A DNA stretch of 64,000 nucleotides from Erinaceus europaeus (GCF_950295315.1 NC_080175.1:66799353-66863352), one strand, 5' to 3'; counted from the first letter of the stretch, positions 10,028-21,944 are shown. Numbers and translations: made by a program. The notes: a model not told the origin generated them from the letters alone.

Positions 10028-11133
10028 AAAAACCCCACTTGTGAGGCTTCTGAGACCCACTTCTGCAGCCCCTTGGGCCGCTAAACAATCTATTCTGACT
10101 GGGTGGGTCTCAGCCTAACCCCTGAACCCTTGTGCTGCCTCCTGCCTCTGGGGTTGTGTTTTTCCCAACCCTGGGGTCCCCTCTACCATCCCACTGGCTC
10201 CTGGACCCAAGCTCAGGACCCAAGCCCAGGCTCCTTCCAAGCTGTGAGCCCCAGCCAAGTTGCCTGAGTCCAATCTCCTATCCCGCCCTCTGTCCTGCTG
10301 TCCTCTTTCTTCTCCTAGGGCTTCGTTTACAACAGAAATGAACTCCTGTAAATCTTTGCTGGAATACTCCCAGTTCCGCCAAGCAAAGTCAGGGTGCTCC
10401 GTACCTAAACCCCCTCCTTTCCCTGTAGGAATTCCTGTTTACATGCAGTTTGAGAAACACAGCACCAAAGGTTCAGCTTCTTGAGAATGCAGGGACTGTG
10501 CTTTGAGTGAGTACTGAGTTCCAGAGAGGCCCTCACCACCCCATTTTTTTCTTTTCAGTAGCAGCCTAGGAGCTAGGCAGAGAGCTGAGAGGGACCAGCC
10601 TGTGCACGCAGCTGGGGCAGAAGACACCCTCCCCACCCCTGTCTAGCCCCCCTCTGGGCTGCCATTCTAAACTTGGGCACATGGCTGCTATTGGCTATTG
10701 GTTGTATAAACAGGAAGAAAAACCAAGCTGCTGAGATGCCACTGGAAGGTAACAGAAAATAGCCTGCCTCCCTCCCCACTTTGGAATGTCACAGCCAGGC
10801 TGCAAGAAGGTTAGGCAGGCTGAGCCAGAACCCTGTGAGGTCAAGCTAGAGAAGGCAGCCTCTGGTGGGGGGAGTCCAATGGGGCCCAGCATGAGCACTA
10901 AACCGGCTAAGGGTTCAAAACTCAACCTGTAGGCCGCAGCTAGGACCCTGTTTAAAGGCCAGTGGATGAGGCCTGGCAGGGCTGAGACCAAGGGGGCAGC
11001 TGCCTATAGCTCAGGCCAGCCAGCAGGGCAGCTCCAGGATGGCCCAGACACCCCCTGCTCCACAGGCTCACACCTTGCAGCTGGGTCGGACAAAATCCAG
11101 GACACTTTCTCCTCTGCCCACCTCTGCCATTGG
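10028..11133. other. Unique, GC-richer block with promoter-like motifs
   Basis: No repeats recognised. At 10683-10712 two ATTGG (inverted CCAAT) boxes are followed by gtataaac. Downstream are GGAATG, several CAGCTG/CAGCTC sites and gtttaaagg near 10950. No open frame here resembles a known protein. Confidence 0.4.
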
Positions 11134-11149
11134 GAATTAGAAAATCCTT

Positions 11150-11734
11150 GTATTTTCTTTTTAAACTTTTTTTTGTGCTGTAAATGTTATCTCTGGGGCT
11201 CAGCATCTGCTCAACAAGTCCATAAACCTACTTGTTTCCCCCTATTTTTTTCTTTTTTGATAAGCCAAAGAGACATTTTTAAAAGCTTTATTTTATTTCT
11301 ATGAGAATCTTTTAAAATATTTTTATTATTTGGTAAAGATAGACAGAAATCGAGAGGGAGGAGGAGATAGAGAGGGAGAGAGAGACAGAGAGACAACTGC
11401 AGCCCTGTTTCACCTCTCCTGAAGCTTTTCCCCTGCAGCTGGGGACCAGGGACTCGAACCGGTGTCTCTGCGACACTGTAATGTGAGTGCCTAACCAGGC
11501 TAACTAAATATTTGGCCCTCTAAATATTTCCATTTTATTTGTCAGAGATAAATTGAGAGGGAAAGGAGATAGAGAGGGAGAGAGAGACAGAGACACCTAC
11601 AGATCTACTTCACAGTTTGTGAAGCCCCCACCCTTCAGCAGGTGAGGAGTGTGAGGAGTGGGGGGGCTTGAACCTGGGTCTTTTCACTTGGTAACATGTG
11701 TGCTCAACTGGGTGCAACAGCGCCTGGCCCTTCT
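11150..11734 (-). repeat. Cluster of three minus-strand SINE class A pieces
   Basis: A 3'-module fragment (11165-11235, ttatctctggggctcagcat), a body-head copy (11310-11518) and a second copy (11521-11731). The whole is bracketed by gaattagaaaatcctt (11134-11149) and gaattagagaatcctg (11735-11750), an outer TSD. Confidence 0.8.
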
Positions 11735-11750
11735 GAATTAGAGAATCCTG

Positions 11751-13162
11751 TCACTACATTTTAAAGGGTTTAAAAAGACTCCTTTATTCAGTGAGAGAGT
11801 GGGAGCACAGGGCCTCCCTCTATGCCTTAGCAGGGATGTTCCTTTGTCCACGGAGGCACCTCCCAGGGCATGAAGACAACCAATCAAAGAAACAAACACA
11901 GAAAAGCTCTTTTCCTATTTTTCTTAATTTTAATCAAACCACTAATTTGCTTCACGTAAGATGATTTATATGATTTTATCCTTTCTGATTTATTTAGATA
12001 AATCAACTCATTCATTTATTTCAATATGAAGGCAAAGCAATGAGGGAGGATATAATCACTATGGGGAAATTTCACATGACTCCTTGTTTTATCTCCCCTC
12101 TTATGAGAGAAGGTAAGAGCATGGATATAGACACCATCGGAATTGAAATCTAAAAATACATCATCCACCAAGGACTAACAATGAAGTAGGGGGAAGAAGG
12201 GATGGGAGTTCAAGCTTCCAAATGGAGACAAGAGTTGAAAAAAAAATTCTTTTTCCACAAAAAATAAGAGAAAATGTCCTGTCAGATTGCAGCTGCTGAG
12301 TCACTGCTTAACAAAAGAAGGGACCAAGATTCTGTTCCTACTAAATAATCAGTGACAACAGCAGAAATAACAGGCTTCATCTTGGGAAACAAAATCAGCA
12401 TTCCAGAGGCATCTGAAGGCTGGCATCACTCTGCCCCACCAGCAAGAAGAAGCTATTCAGAAGGATGGAGGGAGAAAGGAGCTTCCAGACTGGAGGAGCA
12501 GAGGTTCTAGGGGTGCTCTGGGCTAGGGGACCCCACGCCAGAACCCAGACACTACAAACACCCTCTGCTCCAAATCTCCCTTCTGCTTACCTCACGTTTG
12601 AGGTGAGCAGCCATGCCGACTCTGTGTTCTATACTAAGACACTAGGCTCAGGGAAGACTGAGACCCCAAGCGTGCCTGTTCCCCTTTCCTGAGGGAAGTC
12701 TGAGTTCCCTCAGGCTGTCTGCTCCCCTCACTCCTCCTCCATGAAGTGATGTGAGGAAAGAAGAGTTTTGTCAGCAGTGGGCAGGGAGGCCTGGTTCTGT
12801 CAGGGGCTGCAGCTTCTCTAAGGAGCAGCAAGATGGCTGGAATGTGCATTGCCTGAGGCGAGGCTCGGAGGAGGCGGCTTTCCTTTCTAGGTCAAGGAAG
12901 CACACTCATTTCCAGAAAAGTTCAAAGCACCTAGGAGCTATGAGAAGAGCAGCTACTCACTCTGTCCACCTGCACCTCTGTCCCCACCCTCCCCTGAGAC
13001 ACAGCGTAGGAGCATCTCAGCTCTGTGTCTGACAGAAGAGACATTTGTGATTCCCCTGTCACTGGTCAGTGTTCCCCTTCTGTGTGTCCTCCCCTCCCTG
13101 TGTATTTACCTCACTTCAGTGCTGTCCTCTTCAACATGTGCACCCTGAGAAGCAAGAAAATA
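11751..13162. other. Unique intronic sequence
   Basis: 11900-12300 is AT-rich and repeat-free, with TAAT-type motifs. 12440-13140 is GC-richer. No exon, RNA gene or transposon was recognised. Confidence 0.5.
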
Positions 13163-13300
13163 TGGGGCCTGTGGTAGCTACGTGGTAGAGTGCACACGTG
13201 GGCATGTGTGGGGACCAGGGTTCGAGGCCTGGTACCCAGCTACAGGGTCTCCTTCATTCATATGTACATCAATCCTATTATTCTCCCTTCCTGCCAGTCC
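13163..13300 (+). repeat. tRNA-like SINE, class E
   Basis: ggggcctgtggtagctacgt A-box-like head and gggttcgaggcctggtaccc B-box region, followed by a CT-rich stretch. Confidence 0.6.
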
Positions 13301-13391
13301 ATCCTGTCTGTCTATCTGTCTGTTCATCTGCCTGTTTAGTTACAATCTTCCATGCTGTGGGGTACCATCTAGAGTCTCCCTTCAAAAACAA

Positions 13392-13527
13392 AGGGTCCAG
13401 GGTAATAGCTCACCTGGATGGTGCACTGCTTTGCCATGTGTACAACTCAAGTTTGAGCTCAGCCCCCACTACATTGAAGGAAGCTTTTGTGCTATGGCCT
13501 CCCTTTCCCGCTCTATCTAAAAAAAGT
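13392..13527 (+). repeat. tRNA-like SINE, class D
   Basis: gggtccagggtaatagctca, gtgcactgctttgccatgtg, caagtttgagctcagccccc and ctctatctaaaaaaagtgg. Reverse copies occur at 17.5, 24.9, 34.0 and 46.6 kb. Confidence 0.7.
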
Positions 13528-13531
13528 GGCA

Positions 13532-13760
13532 GGGGGTGGGATGAACCGTGACACACACAACTGAGCACACACCTTACCATGTGCAAGGATCCAGGTTCAA
13601 CCCTCAGTCCTCAGCTAAAGGGAGGAAGCTACACAAGTGGTCAAATGGTGTTGTAGGTCTCGTCTCGTCTCTCACTCTCTTTCTCTTTCTCCCCCTCCAT
13701 CTTGATTTGTCTCTGTCTCTAGTCAATAAATCAAAATAAATAAATAATTAAAAAAAAAAA
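13532..13760 (+). repeat. tRNA-derived SINE, class A
   Basis: Diverged head, accttaccatgtgcaaggat, ggttcaaccctcag, CT tract and agtcaataaatcaaaat tail. Confidence 0.85.
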
Positions 13761-14276
13761 CCTAAGGGCCTGGCAGACCTCACTAAGGTGTAGGAATTGT
13801 CCTCAATAAAGTGTGCTGTTCACTTTCACACTCCCTCCCATGACAGCCCAACCCAGTGTCTGGCTGCCAGAGTAGAGTGGACACATTGCCTTCTCACCTC
13901 AACTGGGCCAGCTCTATGGCAGCCCAAACACTTCAGACAAGCAGCTCTCTGTCCACAGAATGCTTCCCAAGGAACACAGGCTAGTTATCTATTTGTAGAT
14001 GAATCTTTAGCTATAGGTTTTCTCTTGGTATTAATGTGAAGTGATACATTTCTTATTGGAACTAGGGTAAAATTTTTTGGAGTTAAACTCTGACCTAAAG
14101 AAGGATCAGAATCAGTAGGTCATGAGTGGAGAAGCGACTTGCAGAGAAAGGGAACACCTTGTCCAAGGTGCTATGGTACCTGGGGAGCAGGAGTGTTACT
14201 AGAGCCTGTGGGTCACTGAGAGCAGGTGCAGCTGGAGTGGAGAAAGGAGCCTGGCAGGGCTCTACAGGGCTCGGTG
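13761..14276. other. Unique intronic sequence
   Basis: Nothing recognised in either strand. Confidence 0.5.
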
Positions 14277-14291
14277 AAAAGTTCTTTCTTG

Positions 14292-14619
14292 GGGGTCAGG
14301 TGGTAGTGCAGAGGTGCACATGGCGCAAAGCACAAGAAGCCCAAGGACTGGCTTAAGGATCCCGGTTCGAGCCACAGCTCTCCACCTGCAGGGGGTCATC
14401 TCACAAGCAGTGATGCAGGTCTGCAGGTGTCTATCTTTCTCTCCCTCTCTCTTTTTCCTCTTCTCTCTCGATTTCTCTCTGTTCGATCCAACAACATTAA
14501 TGGCAGCAATAACAACAAGGGCAACAGAAATGGAAAAAAAAAAAATGGCCCCCAGGAGCCATTATTTGTGGTATAGGCACCAAGCCCCAGCAATAACCCT
14601 GGAGGAAAAAAAATTAAAA
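14292..14619 (+). repeat. tRNA-derived SINE, class A with 3' module
   Basis: gtcaggtggtagtgcagagg head, ggttcgagccacag B box, tail with poly(A), 3' module to cagcaataaccctggagg. A 15-bp TSD aaaagttctttcttg lies at 14277-14291 and 14620-14634. Confidence 0.95.
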
Positions 14620-14636
14620 AAAAGTTCTTTCTTGAC

Positions 14637-14995
14637 ATATGTTTCCTTATGTTCATAGCTGTATTGTTCACAACAGCCAAAGAGTGGAAGCAATCTAGAT
14701 TTCCATCAATAGATGACTGGCAGAATAAGTTATGGGATATATATTCCATGGAATACTACTCTGTAATCACAAAAGTTGATATTGTATTCTTTGGGACAAA
14801 ATAGATGGAACTAGAGGTGAGTATGATTAGTGAAAGAAATAAAATGATGAACGACAACTACTAGATAGTTTCACTTATATGTGGCATCTAGAGTCTGATT
14901 TACATGAATTTAAAAACACACCCCACACCCACATACACACAAACAGAAGCAAGCAAACTATTTCTAAGACTTGTGAGAACTAAATCCCTTCTTCA
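14637..14995 (+). mobile_element. L1 ORF2-end fragment
   Basis: ttcatagctgtattgttcac, ggaatactactctgtaatca, tttgggacaaaatagatgga and tcacttatatgtggcatcta are L1 ORF2 end landmarks. Confidence 0.85.
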
Positions 14996-15437
14996 CCCCA
15001 AGATAATGGAAGGGTCCAGAACAAGGAGGTGAAGTCATCCAGCCTGCACTTTGAACAGACCACACTGGAGGGCAAAGATACAAGAAAGCAGAAAAGATGG
15101 TAGGCTAGTAACATACCCAACATGAAGTCAATTTAGTGCGGTGATGAAGGCAACTGGACTAGTGTTGGGGTTAGTGAAGAAAGAGATGCAGAGTCAAGAG
15201 GTGTTCAGGAGAGAAAGCCAGCCAGACTCGGGAATATGTGATGCATCTATTTACCCCAGGTTTTCACAGGGACTCAAGGAAGGAAGACTTGCCCAATGCT
15301 GGACTCAACGGCACAGTGGGGCTTGTGGATGGTGTTTGATTCTGGGTCAACAACATCAGGTATGTATGTCAGTTCAGTCCTTGCACACACACCCACAACT
15401 CCACCCCCACACCTGAACACAATTTTTTTTTTAACTG
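14996..15437. other. Unique intronic sequence
   Basis: No repeat or exon recognised. A short CA/CCCA stretch lies near 15380-15420. Confidence 0.45.
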
Positions 15438-15742
15438 ACACCAGGGTTATCTTTGGGGCTCAGTGCCAACACTACAAATCCACTGCTCCTGGAGACCATG
15501 ATGTATGCTCCTCTCTGTCTCTCTCTTTCTCTCTCTCTCTCCCTCTCTCTCTTTCTTTCTTTGTATTTTATAAGATAGGACAGAAAGATATTGAGAAAAA
15601 GGAGGAAAAGAGTAAGAGAGACACCTGCAGCTCTGCTTGAAAAGCTTACCTCCTACAGAGAAAGAGTGAGGGGTTCAAACCTAGGGACTTGCTCATGGTG
15701 ATATGTGTGCTTATCCGAGTGCACCACTGCTCACACCTCCCC
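15438..15742 (-). repeat. tRNA-derived SINE, class A with internal CT expansion
   Basis: accagggttatctttggggc, aatccactgctcctggagac, a (TC)n expansion at 15512-15565, then a diverged body and head ending ccgagtgcaccactgctcac. Confidence 0.85.
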
Positions 15743-16147
15743 CCCCCAAAAAAAAATTTGTCTTTGGCCACAAAACATCTAGGAAGAGATAGGAAGAGTT
15801 AAGGCTATGAGCCTGGATTACAACTCACAAATACAAACTTGGAAGAGCAATCTCATGGATGAAATTATTTAAAAATTTTAAAGAGGTGAATTTTCTTCTG
15901 CTCTACACAAATCAGATGAAAGAAGAAGGTTTAGAGGCTACCTCTGCATGATAGTGAGAGCAGAGGTGACAAGAGCACGGTCAGGGGCCACTCTGGGCAT
16001 CTTCCAGAAAGCTACTTCAGTGGTACAGCAGGCAAAGAGGTAGACCAGATGACTTCATGAAAACTGGAAAGATCTTTATGAACACAATACTTTCAGCACA
16101 CTGCCTACAACAGCGACTTTTCTAAGTCACATGAGGGTTCCCTTTTC
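15743..16147. other. Unique intronic sequence
   Basis: Nothing recognised. Confidence 0.45.
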
Positions 16148-16355
16148 TTTTTAATATTTATTTATTGGTTGATTAGAGACAGAGGAAACTAGAAGAATGG
16201 GGGAGATAGAGAGGGGAGAGAGCAAGTGAAACATCTGTAACTGTTTCACCACTCATGAAGTTTCCAACTTCCAGGTAAGGGACCAGGGGCTTGAACTCGG
16301 GTCCCTGCGCATGGGAACATGTGTACTCTACTAAGTGAGACATTGCCTGGTCCCA
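16148..16355 (-). repeat. tRNA-derived SINE, class A
   Basis: tttattggttgattagagac, caccactcatgaagtttcc, aggggcttgaactcgggtcc and gacattgcctggtccc. Confidence 0.9.
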
Positions 16356-16420
16356 GGGATTTTTTTACTTTTGCCTGCATGTGCATAATTGACTGACGGG
16401 CTGCTTAAACAGTCTAGCTC

Positions 16421-16669
16421 AGAAGCTGGGTGTTGGTTCATGCTTCATCATGTGTGAAGATACGGGTTCAAGTCCTGGGTTCTTACCTGCAAGGGGGAAC
16501 TTCCATGGGCAGGGCTGCAGGTGTCTTTCCTTCTTTGTGTTTCCCTTTCTCTCTTTCTCTCTCTCTCTCTCTGTGCCTCTCATCCTCTACTAAAAAAGAG
16601 GGGGGATGGCTGCTTGGAACAATGGAGTTGTGCAGGCACCAAGATCCAGTGACAACCTATTGACAACAG
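16421..16669 (+). repeat. tRNA-derived SINE, class A with 3' module
   Basis: gaagctgggtgttggttcat, acgggttcaagtcctgggtt, CT tract and gtgcaggcaccaagatccag. Confidence 0.85.
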
Positions 16670-17524
16670 AAGTCTCATCCTGCCCTTCTTCGGAGATGTG
16701 ATCCAGCGGTTGCTGTTCTCAGACTCTCAAGGAAGGAGCCTGACAGGGATCTGAGACAGCTCCCAAGCAACAGCTCCACCCTCAGCACTGGCTCACCAGC
16801 TCACTGACAGTCCCTCTGCCTGGCACCTCTGGGAGGCAGGAAGCACTTGTTTTCCAGAGGAAGGGACTCACAGAGGAGGAAGCAGCAAAGCTGAGCCTGG
16901 GTCTCGCCTACCTTTGTGAACAGTGAGAATTCTTCACGACAGGTCCTTCAGGGGCTGCCAGCCTGACTCAGCTCATAAATCAGAAGGAATGGTGGGGTGG
17001 GGGTGGGGTGAGACAGACACAGTCTGAGCAGACAGACAACATTACTGTGCACAGGTCATATGAGGGGAGCCACTGCCTGTGCTGGGAGGGCATGCACAGC
17101 CTAGGGGACAGCAGCACCAGACAGACAGGCTGCAGGTTATGAGGGCTCAGAGGAGGAGCAGAGCCAGTCTCTGGCCTGGCCCAGAGCCGAGGACATGTTC
17201 CCAGTCAGCCCCGCTCCCTGTGCCCTAATGAGCACTGGAAGCCAGGACTGGCTCCCATGGATTCAGGCAGCAGAGCCAGCACTGTTACTCTTGGCTGCTG
17301 TGCCCCTACATGGGGGGAGCTGAGCACCCTGCTCACAGACTACAGGAAGAGGGGGAGGAAGTAAACCTTCAGCAGCAGCCCCTACCTGGCTGAGCCAGCC
17401 TCCCTGGCCATCGGGAGAGACCGGCAGTTGCTTCCTGAGCCCTAAACTCAGCTTTTTTCTTTTTTCTTGTACTACAGAGGCTTCCAGATTATTCTCTTTA
17501 TCTTTGTTGTTGCTTGGGTTTTAC
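16670..17524. other. Unique, GC-richer intronic sequence
   Basis: No repeat recognised. It has many CAG/CTG-rich words but no open frame resembling a known protein. Confidence 0.45.
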
Positions 17525-17662
17525 TGCTCTGGGGCAACTTTTTCAGATAAAAAGAGACAGAGATAGAGACAGAGACAACAGCACTGAAGGTTCCTCCAAT
17601 GTGGTGAGGTTGCACATACAGCAAAGCAATGCACTATCCAAGTGAGTTATTTTGCCAGCCCT
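17525..17662 (-). repeat. tRNA-like SINE, class D
   Basis: ggttcctccaatgtggtgag, gcaaagcaatgcactatcca and agtgagttattttgccagcc, the reverse of 13392-13527. Confidence 0.75.
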
Positions 17663-17682
17663 AGGTTGCAAGTTAAGAGGGA

Positions 17683-17862
17683 TCATTATTTTTTTATTTT
17701 TTATTAGTGATTTAATAATAACTAACAAGATTGTAAGATAACAGGGGTACAATTCTACACAGTTCCCACCATCAGAGTTCAGTGTTCCATCCCCTCCATT
17801 GGAAGATTCCCTATTCTTTATCCTTCTGGGAATATGGACCAAAATTCTTTAATGAAATTATT
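17683..17862 (-). mobile_element. L1 3' UTR end, type 1
   Basis: tattagtgatttaataataa, gtacaattctacacagttcc, ccctccattggaagattccc and gggaatatggaccaaaattc, the reverse of the 48 kb copy. Confidence 0.85.
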
Positions 17863-18282
17863 CAAATTGCCCAATGTCTATTAATAAAATCTTAGATTGG
17901 GGGTGGTGGTGAAGGTGGTGTTGGTTCTCAGTGTAGTCTGGAGTTTCTAGTAGGGTGGTGGAGTGAGAGAGTGGACTATGGAATCTGAGACACAGGTTTA
18001 GAGGTCAGAGGCACCATGTGGCAGAGAGCTGGGATGCAACTCTGGAGACACAGAGGTGGACTGCCCCTTGGCACAATTTGTACACAGAGAAGTGCGTCAA
18101 TAAGGTATAGCCTTCATGAGGTGACAGCAGCTGGGGGGAAGCACATTGGACCCCTCTGGACCTCCAGCCCCCAAGAACTCAGTGTCCACACTTGAGAACT
18201 GAAGGCTTCTTGGGGGGCCTCACTTCTGAGTGACCCTCCACCATCACCCACCAGTGTCTCCCAGAATCAGTGCTCACATCAG
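17863..18282. other. Unique intronic sequence
   Basis: A GGT-rich stretch at 17900-17960; otherwise nothing recognised. Confidence 0.4.
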
Positions 18283-18906
18283 CAAGACAGGAGATGACAG
18301 GTGATGGCGAGGTTGTGGAGGGAAAGGGTTCTGCTCCACTGCTGGTGGAAATGCAAACTGGGGCAGCCCCTTTGGAAGGCTGTACAAAGAGTTCATAAAC
18401 AAAGAAAAATGGAATTTCCTTATGATCCGGCAATGTGGCTATTAGGTAAATACAATCCAAAGGAACATTAATTTGAAGGGACATATATATCCCTGTGTTC
18501 ATAGCTGCATTATTCAGAATGGCCAAGGAGTAGGAGCAGTCTAAATGCCCATCAGCAGATGACTGGCTAAAGAAATTACAAGACATATTGATATATCCAA
18601 CAGAACACTACTCTGCAATTTAAAAAGATGAGGTTGTATCATTTGAAACTGAATGGATGGAAGTGGAAATGATAATGCTAAGTGAAAGAAGAGGTGAAGG
18701 ACAGCCACCAGCAAGCTTCACTCAGATGTGAAATATGTGACTAAAGCAAAATAACTTGTAAAAAATAGCAACTAAACTATCTCCTGGAGTCTGTGAGAAT
18801 TGTGGTGGTTGGGGGTGCTTGGGGGACACATAATTTTGTTGGGAGTGTGGTGACTCACACAGGAGTGGGTGTGAGATTATAACCTTGATATTTTATAATT
18901 CTCCAT
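18283..18906 (+). mobile_element. L1 ORF2-end/3' UTR fragment
   Basis: tggtggaaatgcaaactggg, cttatgatccggcaatgtgg, cataGCTGCATTATTCagaa-like and atgctaagtgaaagaagagg. Diverged and with many stops. Confidence 0.85.
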
Positions 18907-18910
18907 TCTT

Positions 18911-19022
18911 GAAAAAGAGCTCCTTTCTCCTCTCCTCTCCTCTCTGCTTCTCTCCTCCCATCTCTTCCCCCCTACCCTCTGTCTGTTTTTCTCCTTTCTC
19001 TTATACTCTTATTTATTTATTT
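18911..19022. repeat. Polypyrimidine tract and TTTA tail
   Basis: Almost pure C/T (ctcctctcctctcctctctg and similar) ending in (ttta)n. Confidence 0.8.
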
Positions 19023-19434
19023 AGAATCAATATCTCCATTTTCCTGGGCTGATCTATGAGATACCCCCCCACACACACACACGTCACTCCATCCACCTGC
19101 CAGACACAGACACAGATGATGGCTTCTGACATCTTCATGGGCTGGTCAGTCATGGGAGAGGCAGACCTTCTGGGTAGACACACACAGCCAGGACTGGGCA
19201 GGCTGGCTCAGTGCTGTGAGGCAGCATATGCAAACATAGATAAAGCAGAGATAAAGCAGGAAGGGCAGTCTGCATCTCTACTCTTCCCCTCCCTCTCAGA
19301 GCTGTGGCAGGAAGCCAGTCCACCCAGGGCAGTGACATCTGGGTCACTTCATCACAGAGAGACTGTGAATAGCAGCAACAACAGGGTTCCTGGTTCTGAG
19401 CTGAGTGGAAAGAGAAGGGGCCTCAAGTGTCAGA
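19023..19434. other. Unique intronic sequence
   Basis: Apart from a short (CA)n at 19071-19083, nothing recognised. The 250-codon plus-strand frame starting here is carried by the GGAA tract and is not a gene. Confidence 0.45.
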
Positions 19435-19690
19435 AGGAAGGAAGGAAGGAAGGAAGGAAGGAAGGAAGGAAGGAAGGAAGGAAGGAAGGAAAGGAAGGAA
19501 GGAAGGAAGGAAGGAAGGAAGGAAGGAAGGAAGGGAGGGAGAAGGAAAGGAGGGAGGAAGGAAGGGGAAGAAGGATGGAGGAAGGATGGGAGAAAGAAAG
19601 AGGGAGGGAGGAAAGATGGGAGGAAGGAAGGAAGGGAGGGAGGAAGGGAGAAAGGAAGGAAGGAAGGAAGGAAGAAAAAGAGGGAGGGAA
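19435..19690 (+). repeat. (GGAA)n microsatellite with purine variants
   Basis: Over 200 bp of ggaa units with interruptions (gggagggag, agaaagaaag), entirely purine on the plus strand. It generates artefactual Lys/Gly/Glu-Arg frames in every phase. Confidence 0.98.
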
Positions 19691-20912
19691 GGGAAAGGAC
19701 TACAGTAATTTGAGGGGGGACATAAACAGGGACCCCTTTGACACATTATCAGGGTTGGTAATGACAAAGTCCTCTCCCACTGGCTCCTCAAAGCACTTGA
19801 AGTTTTAATTAAAAGAAAGGAAATGTCAGCCTGAGCGGTGCAGGCGGATAATTAGGGCCAACAGGTCTCGGAAGCCTGTGCTGTGCATCAGGAGGCATGC
19901 TCTTAGGCGTCGCTGTGGCGCCATCAGCACACAGGACCGCTCTTACATGTAGGCATATGCAGCTCGTGGCAAAAGACAGAGGAGGGGATGCCGCTTTTGC
20001 TACCTGGGGCCTTCATTACTACCAGTCCCTTTCTCACATGGTCACGCAAGAGGGCAGTCAGAACATTTCACACATTCTGGCACCTTCTGACTGGCTCCCG
20101 AGTCACATATGTTACTGCTTTTGAAGCTTGTCAGGAACCCCTGGCAGCAGGGACCCACACACCAGACCAGTCCACAAAGACCCCAGCCCTGGCCAGTCTT
20201 TGTCTCCCACTCACTAGGCAGTGACAGACAGACTGCTCTTCCGGAGTGCTCATCTGCTGGTCTAGATGCATCCATGGACTGTTCAATTATCCCAGCATCC
20301 TCCCTGAGAAGGGACCACCCCCACCCCTGCTTTAAAATGGGAAGAGTGAGACAGACACAGAATCACCAGCTAGCTGGAGGGTCAGACCCTAACAGGCCCC
20401 CAGAGCCTCTCCCGGACTCTTGGAGTTCACCACTCCTCACCTGTTCAACCAGCCTCTCCTCTAAGGCTCTATTCCATGAGCTCAGCAAGACCTTCCAAGG
20501 CCCCCCAGACCCTCAGGCCTATCTCATAGGCTCCTCTGGGCTTTGACTCCTGGGAAGCCTCAGCCGTCACTGGGAGGAGAGGGGAGACCCACATTCATAG
20601 ATGGGTAGCTTCTTCAGGGAAGGGGTTTTAGGGACAGGGCCTCAGCCCGGTGAGAAAGCTTTACCTGTGGTGTTTAAATCATTTTGAAATTGCCTTCATC
20701 ACGTTGTTCTGAACACAATCAAAAAGAATTATTTATTTATGAGAGTCTGTATCTTATGTTCTGGTAGAGCAAAGTGTCTTTCCACACAGGTAAGAGAAAG
20801 GGATCAGTTACACTGGGAGCTAATCTGATGAGTGACCTGTGTCTCTCATCACTGAGAAGATAGTCATGCAGATGTATGCAGAGGGGCAACTGCATCTCTT
20901 AATTATTATTGT
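19691..20912. other. Unique intronic sequence
   Basis: No repeat recognised. 19800-19960 (ttttaattaaaag, gcggataattagggcc, cgctgtggcgccatcagc) has the look of a conserved non-coding element. The 145-codon frame at 20109 has no recognisable homology or splice context. Confidence 0.45.
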
Positions 20913-21110
20913 ATGTCACCAGAGTTATGTCATTGGGGTTCAGAGTTTTCACAATGATACCACCACTTCCAGTGGAAGAGAGATACATAGAGAAAGAGAG
21001 ATCTGCAGAACTGTTCTACTCCTCATGACACTCCCCACTTGCCTTGCAACCAGGGACTAGGGGCTTGAACCCAGTTTGAACAAATAATAATGTGAGCGAC
21101 TGCATCCATT
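20913..21110 (-). repeat. tRNA-derived SINE, class A (diverged)
   Basis: tgtcaccagagttatgtcat, ccttgcaaccagggactagg and ggcttgaacccagtttgaac. Confidence 0.75.
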
Positions 21111-21183
21111 TTGAAAGAAATAGTAAAAAAAAAAAAAAAAAAGCACTTTTAAGGAACAAAAGACATACATTCACACAGATAAA

Positions 21184-21186
<3 letters not shown>

Positions 21187-21216
<30 letters not shown>
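21187..21216. repeat. (GT)n microsatellite
   Basis: About 15 GT units. Confidence 0.95.
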
Positions 21217-21218
<2 letters not shown>

Positions 21219-21317
21219 ACATTCTCTTCACACAACAGCTCTTCCTTAAAAAAACACACTCTTGATCTTTTGAACTCCCATATATGTTTTCACCTCAATC
21301 CATCTGGGAGAGAGGAT

Positions 21318-21530
21318 TTTTTTTTTTTTGTCACCAGCGTCATCACTGGGGTCCAGTGCTTCATGACTATTCCAAGGCTTCAGTGACCATTTTTTCCTTT
21401 ATTTTTGACAAGGGTGAAAGTGCTCACCAGGTGTTCATTTCATGAACTGTACCTTAGTGGGGGCTCGAATAACAAGGACTCCCACCTTAATCCTAGATAA
21501 ATGCTTTAAGCACCGGAACTAGGAAACCAA
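21318..21530 (-). repeat. SINE class A remnant (diverged)
   Basis: Poly(T), then gtcaccagcgtcatcactgg and ggtccagtgcttcatgacta. The body is poorly preserved and ends taaatgctttaagcaccgga. Confidence 0.55.
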
Positions 21531-21944
21531 AGATATCTGGGCAGAAAATTAACAGGTTCACTTACACAGACAAGTGAGAGTGAAAACTAGGTTGAGGGAG
21601 AGGAAAGGATGTAAACTAGATCATAGAAAGAACTGCCATCTTGCAGACAGTTGTGTGCCATATCAGATGTCATCAAGTTCAGTTTACTTTCTGATCATTC
21701 AGAACAGGAAGCCTGCAGAGCATAGTGCAGAGGCCACTTTGCATTGCTCTCTCCTCTTCAGAAATACAATATGGAAGCATGTGGCTCACCAGTGTGAACT
21801 CAGTGAATGTTCAATTAAATTGTAAATGTTGTGCATCATTGTGAAGGATTGCTTCACTGGTCTTCGCAGTGTAACTTGAGATAGGGAAGCAAATTCACTT
21901 GTTCCTTTAAGAGGGAAAGTAACTACCCCAGGCTTTATAAGAAA

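Noticed and set aside
11041..11139. Possible first coding exon (MAQTPPAPQ...)
   Set aside because: Stops after 32 codons, no donor site, no recognised homologue, and on the strand opposite to the gene.
19056..19808. 250-codon open frame
   Set aside because: Most of it is the translated GGAA microsatellite; equivalent frames exist in all phases and on the other strand.
20109..20546. 145-codon frame in unique sequence
   Set aside because: No recognisable motif, no splice signals in a useful place, low-complexity Pro/Ser composition; best explained by chance in GC-richer DNA.
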